This document shows, piece by piece, positions 33,681 to 46,059 of a stretch of 64,000 nt of DNA. The notes below the pieces were generated by a model, which was given only the letters and a program-made list of their open reading frames with translations, made no database searches and was not told the origin of the DNA. The DNA comes from Icerya purchasi (lineage: Eukaryota > Arthropoda > Insecta > Hemiptera > Monophlebidae), in the NCBI GenBank assembly GCA_039619475.1, contig CM077116.1, positions 204,003,117-204,067,116 on the forward strand, in the 5' to 3' direction. A program made the translations under genes and the position numbers. How positions within the stretch are numbered: position 1 is the stretch's first letter; each line of letters begins with the position of its first letter.

Positions 33681-35754
33681 GATAAGAATAACAATAATAA
33701 TAATAATAATCAAATGGAACTGTTTACTAGAGCGCAAAGATCGAGAAGCAGGTAAAATATACAACTCAATATCGATGTGTACGGACTGTCAGATATCATT
33801 GAATACTTATAAGTTCGGCGTTTCTTTTCAACCGCTCTCCTAACGCGTTATGCATTCTTTAAATAATAATAAGACAGCGAGACTTTGTTAAGTTTAAATG
33901 TTCCGCACATTCATTATACTCTAAATGCAAATTTCATCACGTTGTCTTACGAAATGGATGATCGCTTCGCGTGGATAGTTTTCAGCGTGTTCGCCTAAAT
34001 CGCTACACACATTCAATCTACGTTGAATTCAGTGTCCAGGTGAATTGCATTAAATCATTCGCGAGCAATGAAGTGCTTGCAGTGAAGCAATAATCATATA
34101 ATCATACAAGTGGGTTTTTTTGTTTTCTTTCGTTTTTTCCCATTATGTAATAATATTTAAATAATAATTAAGTCTAATTACGCGATGAAGCTTCGTCGGC
34201 TGTTAGGCCGCCTAAACTCTCCTAGATAATATTTTTTTTATAATGCCAAGAGTTGTTTTTATTTACCATATGGACATTCCCTCGCCTTTTTTATGCCGCG
34301 TTTATTGAAAAAATAAATAAAAAAATAAAGACAGCTGCCAATTAAAATTTTATCTTGATTTTTAATATACTTTTATTTTATAACGGCTTTTTCATATTAC
34401 TCCCGGCGTAAGAATCACGTTGGTATATTGAGCCTTTTTCATTTATCCGGTAGAGATTCGCCAAAGTAAGCTTGTTTCAGTAAAGTATCCAAGCACTTTT
34501 TTTTAATATATATCCCCGCGGATAATTACCGGATATATATATATATATATATATTTATTAATAATTATGTCCAGGATAAGGTTTTTGAATCGATTAGATT
34601 TTCTTTTTTTGTAACTTCGTTTTTGTATATTCTTTATATGTATATTGAGACGGATTCGGCAGCTGTAGCGTTTTATTACGTTTTATACGGTTTCTGATAA
34701 TGCTGTCCGAGGTAGAAATTATTATTTCGATTTTAATTCATTTTATATTTCGGGTTTTTCTCGGGCAGTAGAGATGACGGTGAATTGCGATCGGAGAAGC
34801 TATTTTGACCGAGAAGCCTGGTTATCCCGAACGCAGCCGTTCTGTCGGCTGTGTTGTGGGGGCGAACTGGTTGCGCGGGGAAAATCGCGTGTCGCGTTTA
34901 CCGTCGAAACCTATAAGTACGGAGCGTGTAGCTACGAGAGTCGCGAGAGAATTGATGAAATCCCGTAAGAGACAGGGTAGCAGCCGATTTAAAATACATA
35001 TTAATATAAGAATGTTCTAGAAAAATCGGCGTGCGTATTAATTGATAAGGTACAGGGTAATTTTCAGCGATTCGGCTATGTCGTTTGGAATAGCCCATCG
35101 TGTACCGAAAATCTTCGTTCGTGCAGTGCACTATAATTCGATAGAGCGAGATTAATTTGGTTGTTTACAGGAGTTGGTTTATTTCGCTAGTCAATAATGA
35201 ACGTTCGTATTTAATCGTTGTCGGAAGATCACGCCGTCGCGTGTATATATTTTCACCCTAGTCATCGTAATTTTGCTCGAAGTTTCGATTTTTTGTTTAA
35301 TTGTCATGTTCAGAATTGTTTCACCTGTGTTTTTTCTCATTTTCTTGTGTAAATTTTGTTTCGAATATATATACCCGTTTTCATAGAAGGCTTCGTTATT
35401 GGACACGTGGTAAGCCCGTGATATCTCCACCGGGAAAAACTACCGCCATCGAACGGCGGATTTCGCGAGTCTTTTATTTTTTTTTATTTTTATCAAAAGC
35501 CTAAAGCTCTGCTCGGCAGAGTTTTCCGGTAGTGGCAAGCCGTACTTTGCCACTGGCGCCCGTAAGCTAGTTTCTTTTATTAGTTTTTTATTTATTTTTT
35601 TTTTATCGTACATCAACCAAAAAGTCGATTTACATCAACTGATTCACATCAACTGGCAACCGAAATCAAGGGGCTCGAGAAGAGGGATTTATAACAACTG
35701 GCGTCCGGAAAAGTGACTCAATAGTCGATTTATTACAATATATATATATATTAA
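33681..35754. other. Gene-free AT-rich DNA
   Basis: It contains (AAT)n at about 33697-33710 and (TA)n at about 34532-34555. A GC-richer stretch at 34770-35020 has two overlapping plus-strand open frames (64 and 71 codons) that I do not recognise. No gene is supported. Confidence 0.4.
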
Positions 35755-35958
35755 TTACAACGTAATTCTAAGGCTACCCCCCCCCCAATTAGAAAAAATG
35801 TCCCAATTTTATGTAACGTTTGTTATATTTTATAGGAGTTTTGTGATTGTTATTTAAAAAATGTCTTAATTTTATATAATGAAAGTTAAATGTTAGGATT
35901 GGATTTTTGTGATTATGTTACTTTTTTTGTTTTGATGCCAGTAAAAATTACGTTGTAA
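35755..35958. mobile_element. Possible small MITE with 13-bp inverted ends
   Basis: TTACAACGTAATT (35755-35767) is the exact reverse complement of AATTACGTTGTAA (35946-35958). The 204-bp span is AT-rich with a C-run near its left end and no coding sequence. No convincing target duplication was seen, so this may be a chance inverted repeat or a MITE. Confidence 0.35.
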
Positions 35959-36019
35959 ATTTTGATCATTTTATACAAAGTATAGAAGAGAAAGAGACAG
36001 AAATTAAAGCAAGAGGGGT

Positions 36020-36038
36020 CAAGGGGCACAGCCCCTTG
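36020..36038. repeat. GC-rich perfect hairpin
   Basis: CAAGGGGC-ACA-GCCCCTTG, an 8-bp stem with a 3-base loop, followed by CGAGGCCC. It stands out from AT-rich flanks and resembles the GC-rich hairpins near the ends of some DNA transposons. Confidence 0.7.
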
Positions 36039-36058
36039 CGAGGCCCAAATAGCCGAGT

Positions 36059-36091
<33 letters not shown>

Positions 36092-36590
36092 ATATGTAAG
36101 TTTAAAAATATCATAGTTATTTAAAACTGACTGTTGTATAAAAATTATAGAAAGCTCTCAGTTTTAGGGGTGTTCCAGAAGGGTTAGTTATTAATTCGCA
36201 GTCCGTAGAGACGGAATTCATATCACTAACTGTGGTATAACACTGTTAAGAAACCGAAAAAAAACGTGGAGATACAATTCAGATAGTGCGCATTTTAGTT
36301 CAGTAGTCAATAGCATCCCCCCCCCGTACGTAATTGGATTCTTTTTTTTTTTTTTTTTTTTTTACCCTCTGCAATCGATTATTAAATTATTAATACTAAT
36401 TTTTTGTTTCCACAGCACTTTCAGCGCTCAACGTTTTACCTGTATGTGCATATTGAACTAGTAAAAAAATGTGAAACAAATGAATAGTATTTAAATAGCG
36501 AACGTTTTTTTTTTTTTTTTAGATAGCGAGCGAAAAAGATAACGCTAATTTCTAAACAAGCAGTGTTCATATTTAAGGAATTGCGAAATA
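36039..36590. other. Gene-free AT-rich DNA
   Basis: (TA)n at about 36059-36096, a C-run near 36318, and T-runs at about 36342-36363 and 36506-36520. No gene. Confidence 0.5.
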
Positions 36591-37420
36591 ATTTACAAAT
36601 TAATTAGGCGGTACGGAAGACGAATGAGCGTTGGAATTTTTCCGGGAAACAGACGGACCAATATCGCTCCTATAAACGGATATATCGGCAGATTAATAGG
36701 CCTATTATGCAGACAGAGACCTTGGCGATTAGTTTTGTCGGTGCGTTATAGATTATAGGCCGAGCGTCTGTTAGTAATATATACACCTACATTAAGTCCG
36801 ACAATGCGTTATTATCAGCAACGACGACATTATATCATTAGCAATTGGGGACAATGCTCACTCGCTAATCGCTGTTATCAGTAAAATTTGCTGCGCTACC
36901 GGACTAGTAATTGGAATGCCGGTGGTGCCCGTGTGCGGAGGACAGACTGCGTCGGCTTTTGATTCGAAGCCTTTTATCAATGACGCCATCTCGTACACAA
37001 TTAAGCAAATGTCTATTAATAATCCGCTCCGAATGGGCCGGTCGAAAACGGCCGGGCAGCTTCGAACGGGTTAGAAATGTCTGCTGGCAGGTTGGGCGAG
37101 TTTCAGTCGGGGGACAAAAGTAAATGGCATTCCGATTCATCTATTACGATATCGGGCTGCAATCGGAATCGAACGTTGTTTTCAGCGTGATAATTTACGA
37201 TGATTTGCTGTTACTAGAACGACCGCGACACGTACAATTCTAAAACCGATCCGAAATAATTACCGGAAAACAAATTTATTTCCTGATCAGCACGACACGC
37301 CGCCTTCCCAACTGCTCTCGCAGAATTAATAGAGCAAAACGCCTTTAGCCTTTTGCAGTGCCGGCCGCTATTAAAAGTCGAATCGCGACGCATTCTTTCG
37401 CATCAGCGACCGGATTTATT
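36591..37420. promoter_or_regulatory. Candidate cis-regulatory island 3
   Basis: A sharply bounded unique stretch, higher in G+C and free of homopolymers, between T-run-rich flanks. It has repeated TTAATAG/ATTAAT, TTATCAGCAA/TTATCAGTAA and CGATTAG-type words. Frames on both strands near 36904-37140 overlap and match nothing. It resembles islands 1 and 2. Regulatory role inferred from texture only. Confidence 0.25.
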
Positions 37421-37818
37421 GTTGCACGATGCTTTCAGTGAAATCTCTTAATCAGAGAAATTTATCCGATGGAATTTTTTTGCCATTTCTTATATCACAC
37501 CTTCGCATCCGCTCATACTTCTCGAGACTATCAGCCAACACGCAAAAGGACGCAAAATGGAGCGGTGGTACATTTTCAGTCAAAAAGATAACCACTTCTT
37601 TTTTTTCTTTTTTAATTTTCTATTTATCACGTTTCTTTTTATAATTTATTTGTACAATTCGTATTTCCGAAATGTTTCGAATAATGTAGCAGTCACTGGC
37701 AGTTCGTAATTTTAAACGTTTTGCAATATTCGTTAAATGAGCTTACGCATATGTCTTCCGACGTGTTCTACTTTTAAAAAACGCTAATTGAAGATTTTAT
37801 ATATATAGATATAGGTAA
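37421..37818. other. Gene-free AT-rich spacer
   Basis: Nothing recognised apart from a T-rich run near 37599 and a short TA run just before the SINE. Confidence 0.4.
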
Positions 37819-38095
37819 CGAGCGCGGTAGCCTGGTGGTTAAGTTGCTTGACTAACAAACCACAGAGGTGTGTCTTATCGAGACTTGTCTCGCTCCGGAT
37901 CCGAATCGCTCCCCGGGTTTATACCTGATCTGAAATTAAATATTGGTTATGCCAGAGAATTTTATCTTGGAGGGGGAAGTAAAGACGGACAATCCAAAAG
38001 TCGAAAGGAACTGACCCAATATTCTCTTTAGATCCCCATTAGTGACCCTTATAAGTACCATTATGGAAAGTTTTTAATTTCAGAATCCTTGACAC
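37819..38095 (+). mobile_element. tRNA-derived SINE, copy 2
   Basis: Same family as 14305-14596, in the opposite orientation. The head GCGCGGTAGCCTGGTGGTTA contains the A-box. The perfect hairpin CGAGACTTGTCTCG (37879-37892) is conserved. The body shares GGTTTATACCTGATCTGAAA and ATTGGTTATGCCAGAGAA with copy 1, allowing for single changes. The 3' part is more diverged, and the pentamer tail of copy 1 is not evident here. Transcription would have been by Pol III from the internal promoter. Confidence 0.75.
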
Positions 38096-38674
38096 TCATT
38101 TTTTATATGCAATCACAATAATTCGGTCTCTAAGTGACTGGACCTCGGGTGTTATATAATTCTTTGTAGGAAAGACGGTATTATGTCATTTTTAATAATA
38201 ATCGGTAGAAAAATAATTGACACACTCTGCTATGTGATTTTAGGTAGTTCCTCTTTAGTAGTCACGCCAGTTTGGTTAAAAAAAAACAAAAAACTAACAA
38301 AAGATAAAAAGAAATGTTTCGGATAATGTAGAAAGGTTTTTTTGCAAGGTTTTTGCTACGCTTGTTTCATCGTCTTATTGTTGTCCATTTCGCGATGTTT
38401 ACACATTTCGCCCACGATTTTTCGTTACCCATTTTAAATTTCGGTCAACCTTTTAGGAGGTGTTCGTTTCGAACAAAAAAATTGTTCCAAAAACAATCAT
38501 TAAATTTTTGCGTTAACGCTCACTACAATATTATCGGAACAACATAAAAATGTACCGATTCAATTTAAGTTTGGATTCGCATATGAATTCAAGCAGATCT
38601 CGCTGTACAACTGGATAAAAAACATTAATAAATACGAAAATATGAAATAAGAACTAAATATAAATGATATTTAT

Positions 38675-38711
<37 letters not shown>

Positions 38712-39521
38712 AAGGGAAAATGAATAAGAAGAAAGATTAGGCTGGCAGGCAGATAGAAAAAACGATGGTGGCTACAAAGCAGGAGGGAGAGTAAATGATT
38801 ACAGAATAATGATAATGAATTACAAATAAGAGATTAAGGTATCAAGAAATACCTTGTTTTCAGAGTACCGCGTGTATTACATCATTGTTCTTTGGTAAAT
38901 TCGACTTCGATTTTTTTTTAGCGTGTATTCGAGTTCTTTGCGCTATCGTTAGGGGGGAATACATTTGTTCTCATAATTAATACTTTACAAAATTCGTAAT
39001 TTGTCAACCAGTCTGTGTGTATCACAGTTGTGTTGCTTCTTCTTATAATGCGTGCCATTTTTTTTGTAAGTGAAAATAGTTCCGTGACGTGGTTTTTTTT
39101 TAGATGATTTCCATGCGTGTGATTAGTACAAATAAAAAAATAACAGAAACAAAATAAATAAATAAATAAAGAAGCAGTAGTGACAGTAACCTATTTGAAA
39201 CCAGATTTTGAAAACAACATTAAAGCTCTGACAGATATTACCTGTTTACGACCACTATTTATTTCTCTCTTCCACTATTATTACAAACTTTTTATTGTCT
39301 TCTCTTTATTCTTCACTTTTTCCCGTTCATAAGTGAGAATTTCATTTTTACTACTTCTGTGTTTATTGCTCGGATATATATATATATATTTCTACACAAG
39401 TAGTTTCTCTCAATTTGCTTCATAGAGAATTTATTTGACACAATCGAACACGTTCCTAATCTCTATGATCTTTTGTTATTAAGTTTTTTATAATGTCTAT
39501 TAAAGGGGGGGGGGGGGCTCA
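38096..39521. other. Gene-free AT-rich DNA
   Basis: (GA)n at about 38682-38707, a short (AAAT)n near 39153, (TA)n at about 39375-39390 and a 13-base G-run (39505-39517) just before the jockey insertion. Confidence 0.5.
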
Positions 39522-39533
39522 TTTTGTATCTTT
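39522..39533. repeat. Left target-site duplication of jockey insertion
   Basis: TTTTGTATCTTT, identical to 40848-40859. It borders the poly(A) side of the insertion (T-run 39531-39554), whose first Ts overlap it. Confidence 0.7.
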
Positions 39534-40813
39534 TTTTTTTTTTTTTTTTTTTTTATATATTTATACACTATTACGAGCTGTCCATCAAGGACATTTAGTA
39601 ATACGTGTGAATGAACTTAAACATGAAGGGAGGAGTACCCAATGGCACCTACCCGATTACCCCTACCTTAAACAAGGTCCTGCGGTTTCTGACGTTTCAG
39701 TCTTCTTACATTATCGGTAACATCGAGCAATTCTCTAGCAAGAGTGTTCGGATGAGAATCGAGTCTATCTGCGTGTCTTTTAGCGTGAACTTTGATGACA
39801 TCAGCCACATAATCTATACACAAATCTCGATGTAAGGTTAGATTAGTAACATACCAGGGTGCCTTGGTTATCAACCGAAGGATCTTATTCTGGGAAGTCT
39901 GTATTACCTTCAGGTTTGACGGTTTAGCGCAACCCCAAAGTTGAACCCCGTATGTCCAGATGGGTTTCAAAATAGTTGTGTATATTAGACGTTTGTTGTC
40001 CGTTGTCAGTACACTGTTTCTCCCTATCAGCCAGTACATTTTTTTAACCCGGATATCTAATTCTTTCTTTTTAACCTGTATATGGTGTTTCCATGTCAAT
40101 CGGCTGTCTAAGTGCAAACCTAAATACCTGACCGTTGCTCGTACAGGAAGATCTATGTTATTGATCTTAACGGGTGGGACTTCAACTTTTCGGTTAGTAA
40201 AATGGATATTCACCGATTTGCTTTCGTTTATCCCGATTTTCCATTTTTTAAACCATGTTTCAGCCTTCGTAAGAGCATTTTGTAGATTGTTGCTAGCTTT
40301 CTTCGGATCTTCATGTGATGACAGTAGTGCCGTGTCGTCCGCAAATGTAGCCATCTGCACATTCTCTGTCGCAGGAAAATCTGCTGTATATAACAAGTAC
40401 AGCGTGGGGCCCAACACTGAACCCTGAGGAACGCCTGCTAAAACTGGATGTATTTCTGAGTAGGTATGTTCGTAACGTACTTGAAAATGACGATCTTCGA
40501 GGTATGATTTTAGCAACAGGTAAAGGTTACTCGGGAACAAACATTTTAATTTGTATAATAAACCATCGTGCCAGACTTTATCAAAAGCCTGTTGAACGTC
40601 GAGAAATACCGCAGTACATACTTTTTTAGTTTCTAAACTATTTTCAATTACACTAACCACCCTATGCAATTGATCAATCGTGGAATGATGTTTTAAAAAG
40701 CCAAACTGATGTTGCGGAATTACATCAGTTGACTGTATATAAGGCTGTAACCTTTTTAATATTAATTTTTCCATTACCTTCGATAAAACAGGCAACAAGG
40801 AAATCGGACGATA

Positions 40814-40847
<34 letters not shown>
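39534..40847 (-). mobile_element. 5'-truncated jockey-like LINE insertion
   Basis: Element body 39555 to about 40818 on the minus strand, with the poly(A) tail seen as the T-run 39531-39554. The 3' UTR is about 113 bp and holds a small hairpin (TGTCC-ATCAA-GGACA, 39579-39593). The 5' side ends inside the RT domain and is separated from the right target duplication by a second T-run (40819-40851, 33 bases). Matching 12-bp flanks show that the whole block is one insertion. The intact reading frame and clear duplication make it the youngest element in the window. Confidence 0.85.
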
Positions 40848-40852
<5 letters not shown>

Positions 40853-40894
40853 TATCTTTGCCTGGAAATTATATTTGATCTGGTAAAAAATCAT
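39668..40894 (-). CDS. Jockey-like reverse transcriptase, C-terminal part (open but truncated)
   Basis: A continuous minus-strand frame of 408 codons. The first 15 residues come from flanking target DNA and the next 10 Lys from the A-tract; element sequence starts at ISYRPISLLPVLSKVMEKLI. RT motifs follow in order: QHQFGFLKHHST (about residue 61), AVFLDVQQAFDKVW with the first catalytic Asp (about 95-108), LAGVPQGSVLGPTLY (about 153) and the catalytic box TFADD (about 183-187). The thumb and C-terminal region includes VRYLGLHLDSRLTWK and KPIWTYGVQLWG. It ends at a TAA at 39668. The upstream part of ORF2 (endonuclease and RT N-terminus) and ORF1 are absent, so it cannot retrotranspose alone. 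The ATG at 40894 belongs to host DNA and no promoter is evident. Confidence 0.9.
40819..40851. repeat. 33-base T-run at the 5' junction of the jockey insertion
   Basis: Poly(T) on plus (poly(A) on the element strand) between the truncated RT start and the right target duplication. It is not expected inside a jockey ORF at this position. Confidence 0.9.
40848..40859. repeat. Right target-site duplication of jockey insertion
   Basis: TTTTGTATCTTT, second copy, followed by unique DNA (GCCTGGAAATT). Confidence 0.7.
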
Positions 40895-43800
40895 CCTTAT
40901 TAAGCGTACTCTTTACCGCGTTCTTTTTTTCTAAATTGCTCGGCAAAAATTATTGTCAGTCGGCTGATTTACACCGGAAAAAGATTTAGCGTAAATTATG
41001 CGCTAACTTTCCCTCAGGAATCAGTCTGCTGACTGCCGAATCCCCAAGGAACAAAACTGCGGTCCACTAGTTCCTGCGATAAGCACACGGGCATTACAAT
41101 TTTTTTTTAGTACAAGAGGGAGCTTTTCGTTTATCCTCTACCTCTGGGAGCTCCTTCATCCGCTCACTTCAATCACGTTACTTGTCTATATCAAAAATGC
41201 TATTCTAATGTAATTATCTCCGGCTATTCGATTAATAATGTTGAAGCATCTTTTTTTTTTCTTCTAATTTCCGTATCACAGAATAAAATCAGGGAACAAA
41301 AACCGAAGAAAAAACACAAGACATCGAAAAACGATGAAACTATTTTTTCTATGTAGAAATATAACAGAGGTATCGTATAAAAGAGATTTTCGTTGATACT
41401 CGGTTAACTTTTCAACTTTTATACCGTTTCTTTTTTTCCTCCTAATTTTATGTTTTCACATGAATTATTTTACCGGCGTTTATAAACTATTATGCACTAC
41501 AATGAGGGATCAATTCATCTGGAACCAAATCCGCTCAACTGAAATTAGCCCGGGTACGTAGTATACACATACACAAACTCGCACGACTGGGGGGGACTAT
41601 TTCTCTCGGATACAAATTGTTCACCGTTTATTTTGTAGAATTTCGGTGGCCTATGCTGTGCAACGTTCGGTATCCGATGTTTCCTTTTATTTAAATTCTA
41701 GTTGCCGTCGTGTCTTCTCGGTCTTGACCATTATACTTGGCATTCCTTTAAATTGCTGCCACTAACCGGAAATCGTTACCTAATGAACCTCGTATAGCAG
41801 CTCCTATCCAGCATTACTTAGCCGGATGAAAATTGCGTCGATTGCCATGTGCAAAGTGCAAACATTTTTCTGATAAATGTTACTTTTTTTTTTTTTTTTT
41901 TTTTTTTCCTCGAAACAAGGGCACATCACTAAAACCGACACTATTCGTCTCCCTCTTATAATGTGGCAAGCCGTGGTCAAAATCTGTCCGGGACTTTTCG
42001 CGAGTGGCGAGAAAAAGTAGACTCATTTTTATGTTGTGTATAATATACGGGGTTGTGTTTCAATGAAAATACCAGTAATAATTTAAAACCACCGGTGGCT
42101 AGCAACAGCGTGTTAAATTAGTAGTACTAGTAGTTGCCGAGAAACAACGAGAGCCGGCAACGACGATTTGATAAAAAGAAGGTGAGATGGTAAGAATTGC
42201 CCGGAGGTTCTCTGAGCAAATCCGAAAATGATCAGACATATACACAGTAAATTACAAATTTGAAAGAATAAAATTAAGTATAATATGTAAATAGCTGGAA
42301 CAATTTTATTAAATTCGTTTGTTTCCGTTTGACTGTTGGGTGATAAAGCTTTATAAATTATAGTTGTGAATAAAGCTGAAAAAATAGGCGTCTAACCAAC
42401 CGTGAGATTGATCCTCCAACCAGCAAATAATTTTATAATTTTGTACTACAACTCTGCGTTGCGCTAACTTTTTATCATAGCTATTTACACTATTACCATT
42501 TTTAATAAATTCTTTCAAATTGCAACATCGCAATTTATGGTGCACGTCTGATCATTTTCGGATTTGTCTGGTGGTTATTGTGCTACGACTTGGGTCGATA
42601 ATTGTTACAACGGATGAAATAAGATTACTACTATTAAACTAAAAATTAATACATTTAAATTTAACCGAATTATTTAACGTTTTCCTGCTCGTAATAAGTT
42701 TATTTCGAAACGTATGCGATCAGAGCTAGAGCTTCCGCCGACAGAAAAGCATAAATATCCATATTCGGTTAAAGCGGTAGAATCGGGGTTACCCCGTGAT
42801 TAAGATTCCGTTTCAACCCCACGCGCGAATTGGAGAGCTGCGTTAATTTAACGAGCGGAGACCAGCGAAGACGTAAGAGGGAAAGGAATTTTATGTTTAT
42901 TAATAATGTGTATAATTCGTTCGCACATTAAAGTTAAACTCTCTTTGTGCATCATATGCGTGAGTCGGTATATGCATTTTCGTTGGATATGTGTGCTTTT
43001 TTATACATATTTGGACCCGATTTTTTCGTCGGAATTAATAATTAAGCGAAAGTGAATTATAATCGTTTACAATTTTTTGTAAAAATGATCGCATTTATCG
43101 ACGTAAAACGGTTATAGATTATGTAATGGTGGTTTTTTTTACTATTGGACTTCCAGTAAAAACGGTTGATTGAGTTATTCTGAATATTCAACGCGATTAT
43201 TGAACGGAATTGACATTTAAGCAATTCGTTCACTAGTACGCATTAATTGTAGCGAAAGTGATACGCATGATAATTCTTTCTTGCTAAAGTTTTTCCCCCC
43301 GAAAGTCCGATTTTATTTGGAGCGGCTTCGTATACGATATGCGATGAAAAATCACGGAAGTGGTCGCTTGGAGTCAAGCGAGATGAACGAACAGGAAACC
43401 GGAAATGTAATACACAGCGGCTAGACCGAAGTTTCGACGTGACTTTCGTAAAAAATAAGGCAACTGAGTGAAAAGAAATTATGAACTTATAATGAGAAAT
43501 ATTGGAACATTAAAATTTTTAAATCGACAAAATAAGGAGGTCGATTTTTTCAGTTTTTTCGATTTTATCGGTTTTTTCATTCAATTTTTATTTTTGAAGT
43601 TGGAAATTTTTTAAACAAATATCCATTTTTCATATTCCCAGGATTTATAATATTCATATTGAATAAGCACTGGTTAGTGTGGACTAAATTTTCAGCTTTG
43701 TTAAAAATACGATAGCGATCTTTCTTAATCGGTTAAGTTTAGAGGATTTTAAAAAACGTCGCACATTTTCAACAGACAAACACAATCCTCATATAAAATT

Positions 43801-44019
43801 ACAATTTAGTAAATCTATTTGGAACGTGTTTAACGCGTTTTATTGAAAAGTGCGCTTTACCCTTTTTCACAATTTTTTACAATTTAAATTTTCAAAAAAA
43901 CTTTCTTATTTCTGTATTCTCAGTGACGTGTATGTATGAAATTTCAATCGCCTATCGTTAATATGTTTTCAGCCGTAGCACGATTTTCGGCTTTTTAAAA
44001 AACGATCGGTTCACTTTTA

Positions 44020-44052
<33 letters not shown>

Positions 44053-46002
44053 TCTTTGAAAATATTACTTTTTTTTACGCGTGGCATATTCTTTACGCTT
44101 CAGAATTTCTTCCTTTACGAGTGTGTTTGCAAAAATTTAATAATTCCTATTTGAAGCGTAACAAGCAGAATTTGACCCACCGTATGAGTTCACCGAATAA
44201 ACAGCGAGACTGCCTGAAAACGGCTTAAAATTAAGCATTGGTATTCGGAAAAATACGGGAATTCCTATAGAATTTTTGATGAGACATATCATTGAAAAAC
44301 GAACACACAACTCTCTAGTTCTTTTAAAACAAAAAACGATGATTTTTTAATGTAAAAACGGAAATTTAAAACGTTCGTTTTTCGGAAAACTATTTAACGG
44401 GCTAGTCTGTGACGTCAATCATATCTAGAAGAGATGAAAAAAAAAAAAAAGAAGTAGAGATTGAAAGAGGTGGGCGCAAAATTCAGCGCGCGTGGAGGAT
44501 AACTTCTAAACGGTCAACAACGCCGTTTATAAACTTTCGGTAAAATATTTTTCTGCGACTGGTAAAGTTTTTTCATCAATTCTAATAGATTTAAGCGTTG
44601 CTCCGCGGCATCACAGTGAGCTAACAAGCTCAAAGGGACTACCGGAAGCGGCGGCCTCTTAAATAAATCCAGATTTATCTGGAAAGACAGAACGAGAAGA
44701 CAGGTTATAAGCGACACCCTTTGTAGCGTCACCTATTATGCTGCAGTAGCGACGGGCTTCGCGATACCGACTTAATCGAAAAACTTTTCGAAACTTTATC
44801 TACGTACGAGGCTAGGTTAGTTTGAAATTAAATGTTTAATAATCGTTATGTTTCGTATGTTGCCCTGAAAAAACCTTTCTTCGGGCTCGCCCTTCAGCCG
44901 CACAACAGATGCAACTGTTAACGCGTCCCCAGGCTGTTCTAATAAAATATCGCGTTTATTTATCGTCTGAAATACAGCGCTCGGTACACACGTACGCTCG
45001 CTGTTTGCTCGTCGTCTCGTTCCCGTCCGCGCGTCCGGATTACAGCTAAACTTTTAGACTTTAAACTTTTCATTATACAAAGTGTTATAAATTGCGGCAA
45101 TTTGTAAGCTCCCCGGCTGTACTAGGTACAGAAAAAAACTTGCTACTCCGGAAGAACAGTTTCAACTCTTTTGACTGTCCCCCCCCCCCCCCCCCACCAC
45201 GCTTTTTTTACACTAATTTTCCTTGTCAGCAGTAGGCCGATCCGACACGTAACGTCTTTTCCCGCTATTGCCTTCAGCCTAATATACCTCCGATATAAAT
45301 CGTATCGTCAACGCAGACAATTCCTATCCTATCGACGACCGTTCGAATCATCAGCTCGACGGCACATCCACGAAAAAATAACTTAATTTTCCACCGTCCT
45401 TGCGTGGTGCCGGATGAATGTTTTTGCATCTTTCGCGACATCGACTTTGAATTCGACCAAGATGAAAACTCGTGAGTGAGACACATCGTTTTCGTAAAAA
45501 GATTCAACGCGGGAATTTTAAAAAAAAACTTGAAAATTCTTCGATACATCTTAAAATTTACGTTGATTAGCAGCAAACTAAAATGTTACAGCTGCCTCCG
45601 CAGCAAACCTACTTTTTCCTGTAGTGATCGAAAGCTAAAAGATGTTTTTTCAATCGTTTGACTCTACCGTGTGTGTGTGTGTGTGTGTGTCAAAATGCCT
45701 CTCTTCATAGCGACCAACAGTGTATCGACCGGCATTTTTACAGATGATAGTTTAAGCACATGAAAGTTCGCCGTATTTCCTATCAAGCTTCGTGTCTATT
45801 CATTCACTCTGTAGCATTTACATATTCTACTGCATTCGTGCGCGTTCACATTCTCGAACAATCCTAAAAATGATCCGTTTTCTGTTAAGGGACTGATTGA
45901 AATATTAAGTTTCTACTTAAATAATCAATTCCTATAAACTATTAATATGTAACACGTTGCGCAACTAGTCCAATGACTAGTTCCCACTAATATTTAACAG
46001 AA

Positions 46003-46038
<36 letters not shown>

Positions 46039-46059
46039 CTAAAGGATATGTGAGCTCTC
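40860..46059. other. Gene-free AT-rich DNA with homopolymers
   Basis: No supported gene in about 5 kb. It contains T-runs at about 41884-41906 and 44023-44050, a 17-base C-run at about 45180-45196, (GT)n at about 45670-45690, and (TA)n tracts at about 46003-46038. A GC-richer stretch at 44870-45110 has no convincing frame. Short frames at 44514-44732 and 45171-45661 are not recognised. Confidence 0.45.

Noticed and set aside
36020..36038. GC-rich hairpin as a bacterial-type terminator or Helitron 3' end
   Set aside because: The context is eukaryotic and no U-tract follows, so it is not a terminator; no CTRR end with an AT insertion site follows, so a Helitron end is not supported.
39960..40427. 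155-codon plus-strand frame
   Set aside because: Lies antisense to the clear jockey RT frame and has no motif of its own.
42770..42835. tRNA-like string near 42.8 kb
   Set aside because: Some box-like words, but no pairable arms and no correct spacing.
44023..44050. Long T-run as a minus-strand LINE tail
   Set aside because: No coding remnant or shared terminal stem-loop is visible next to it.
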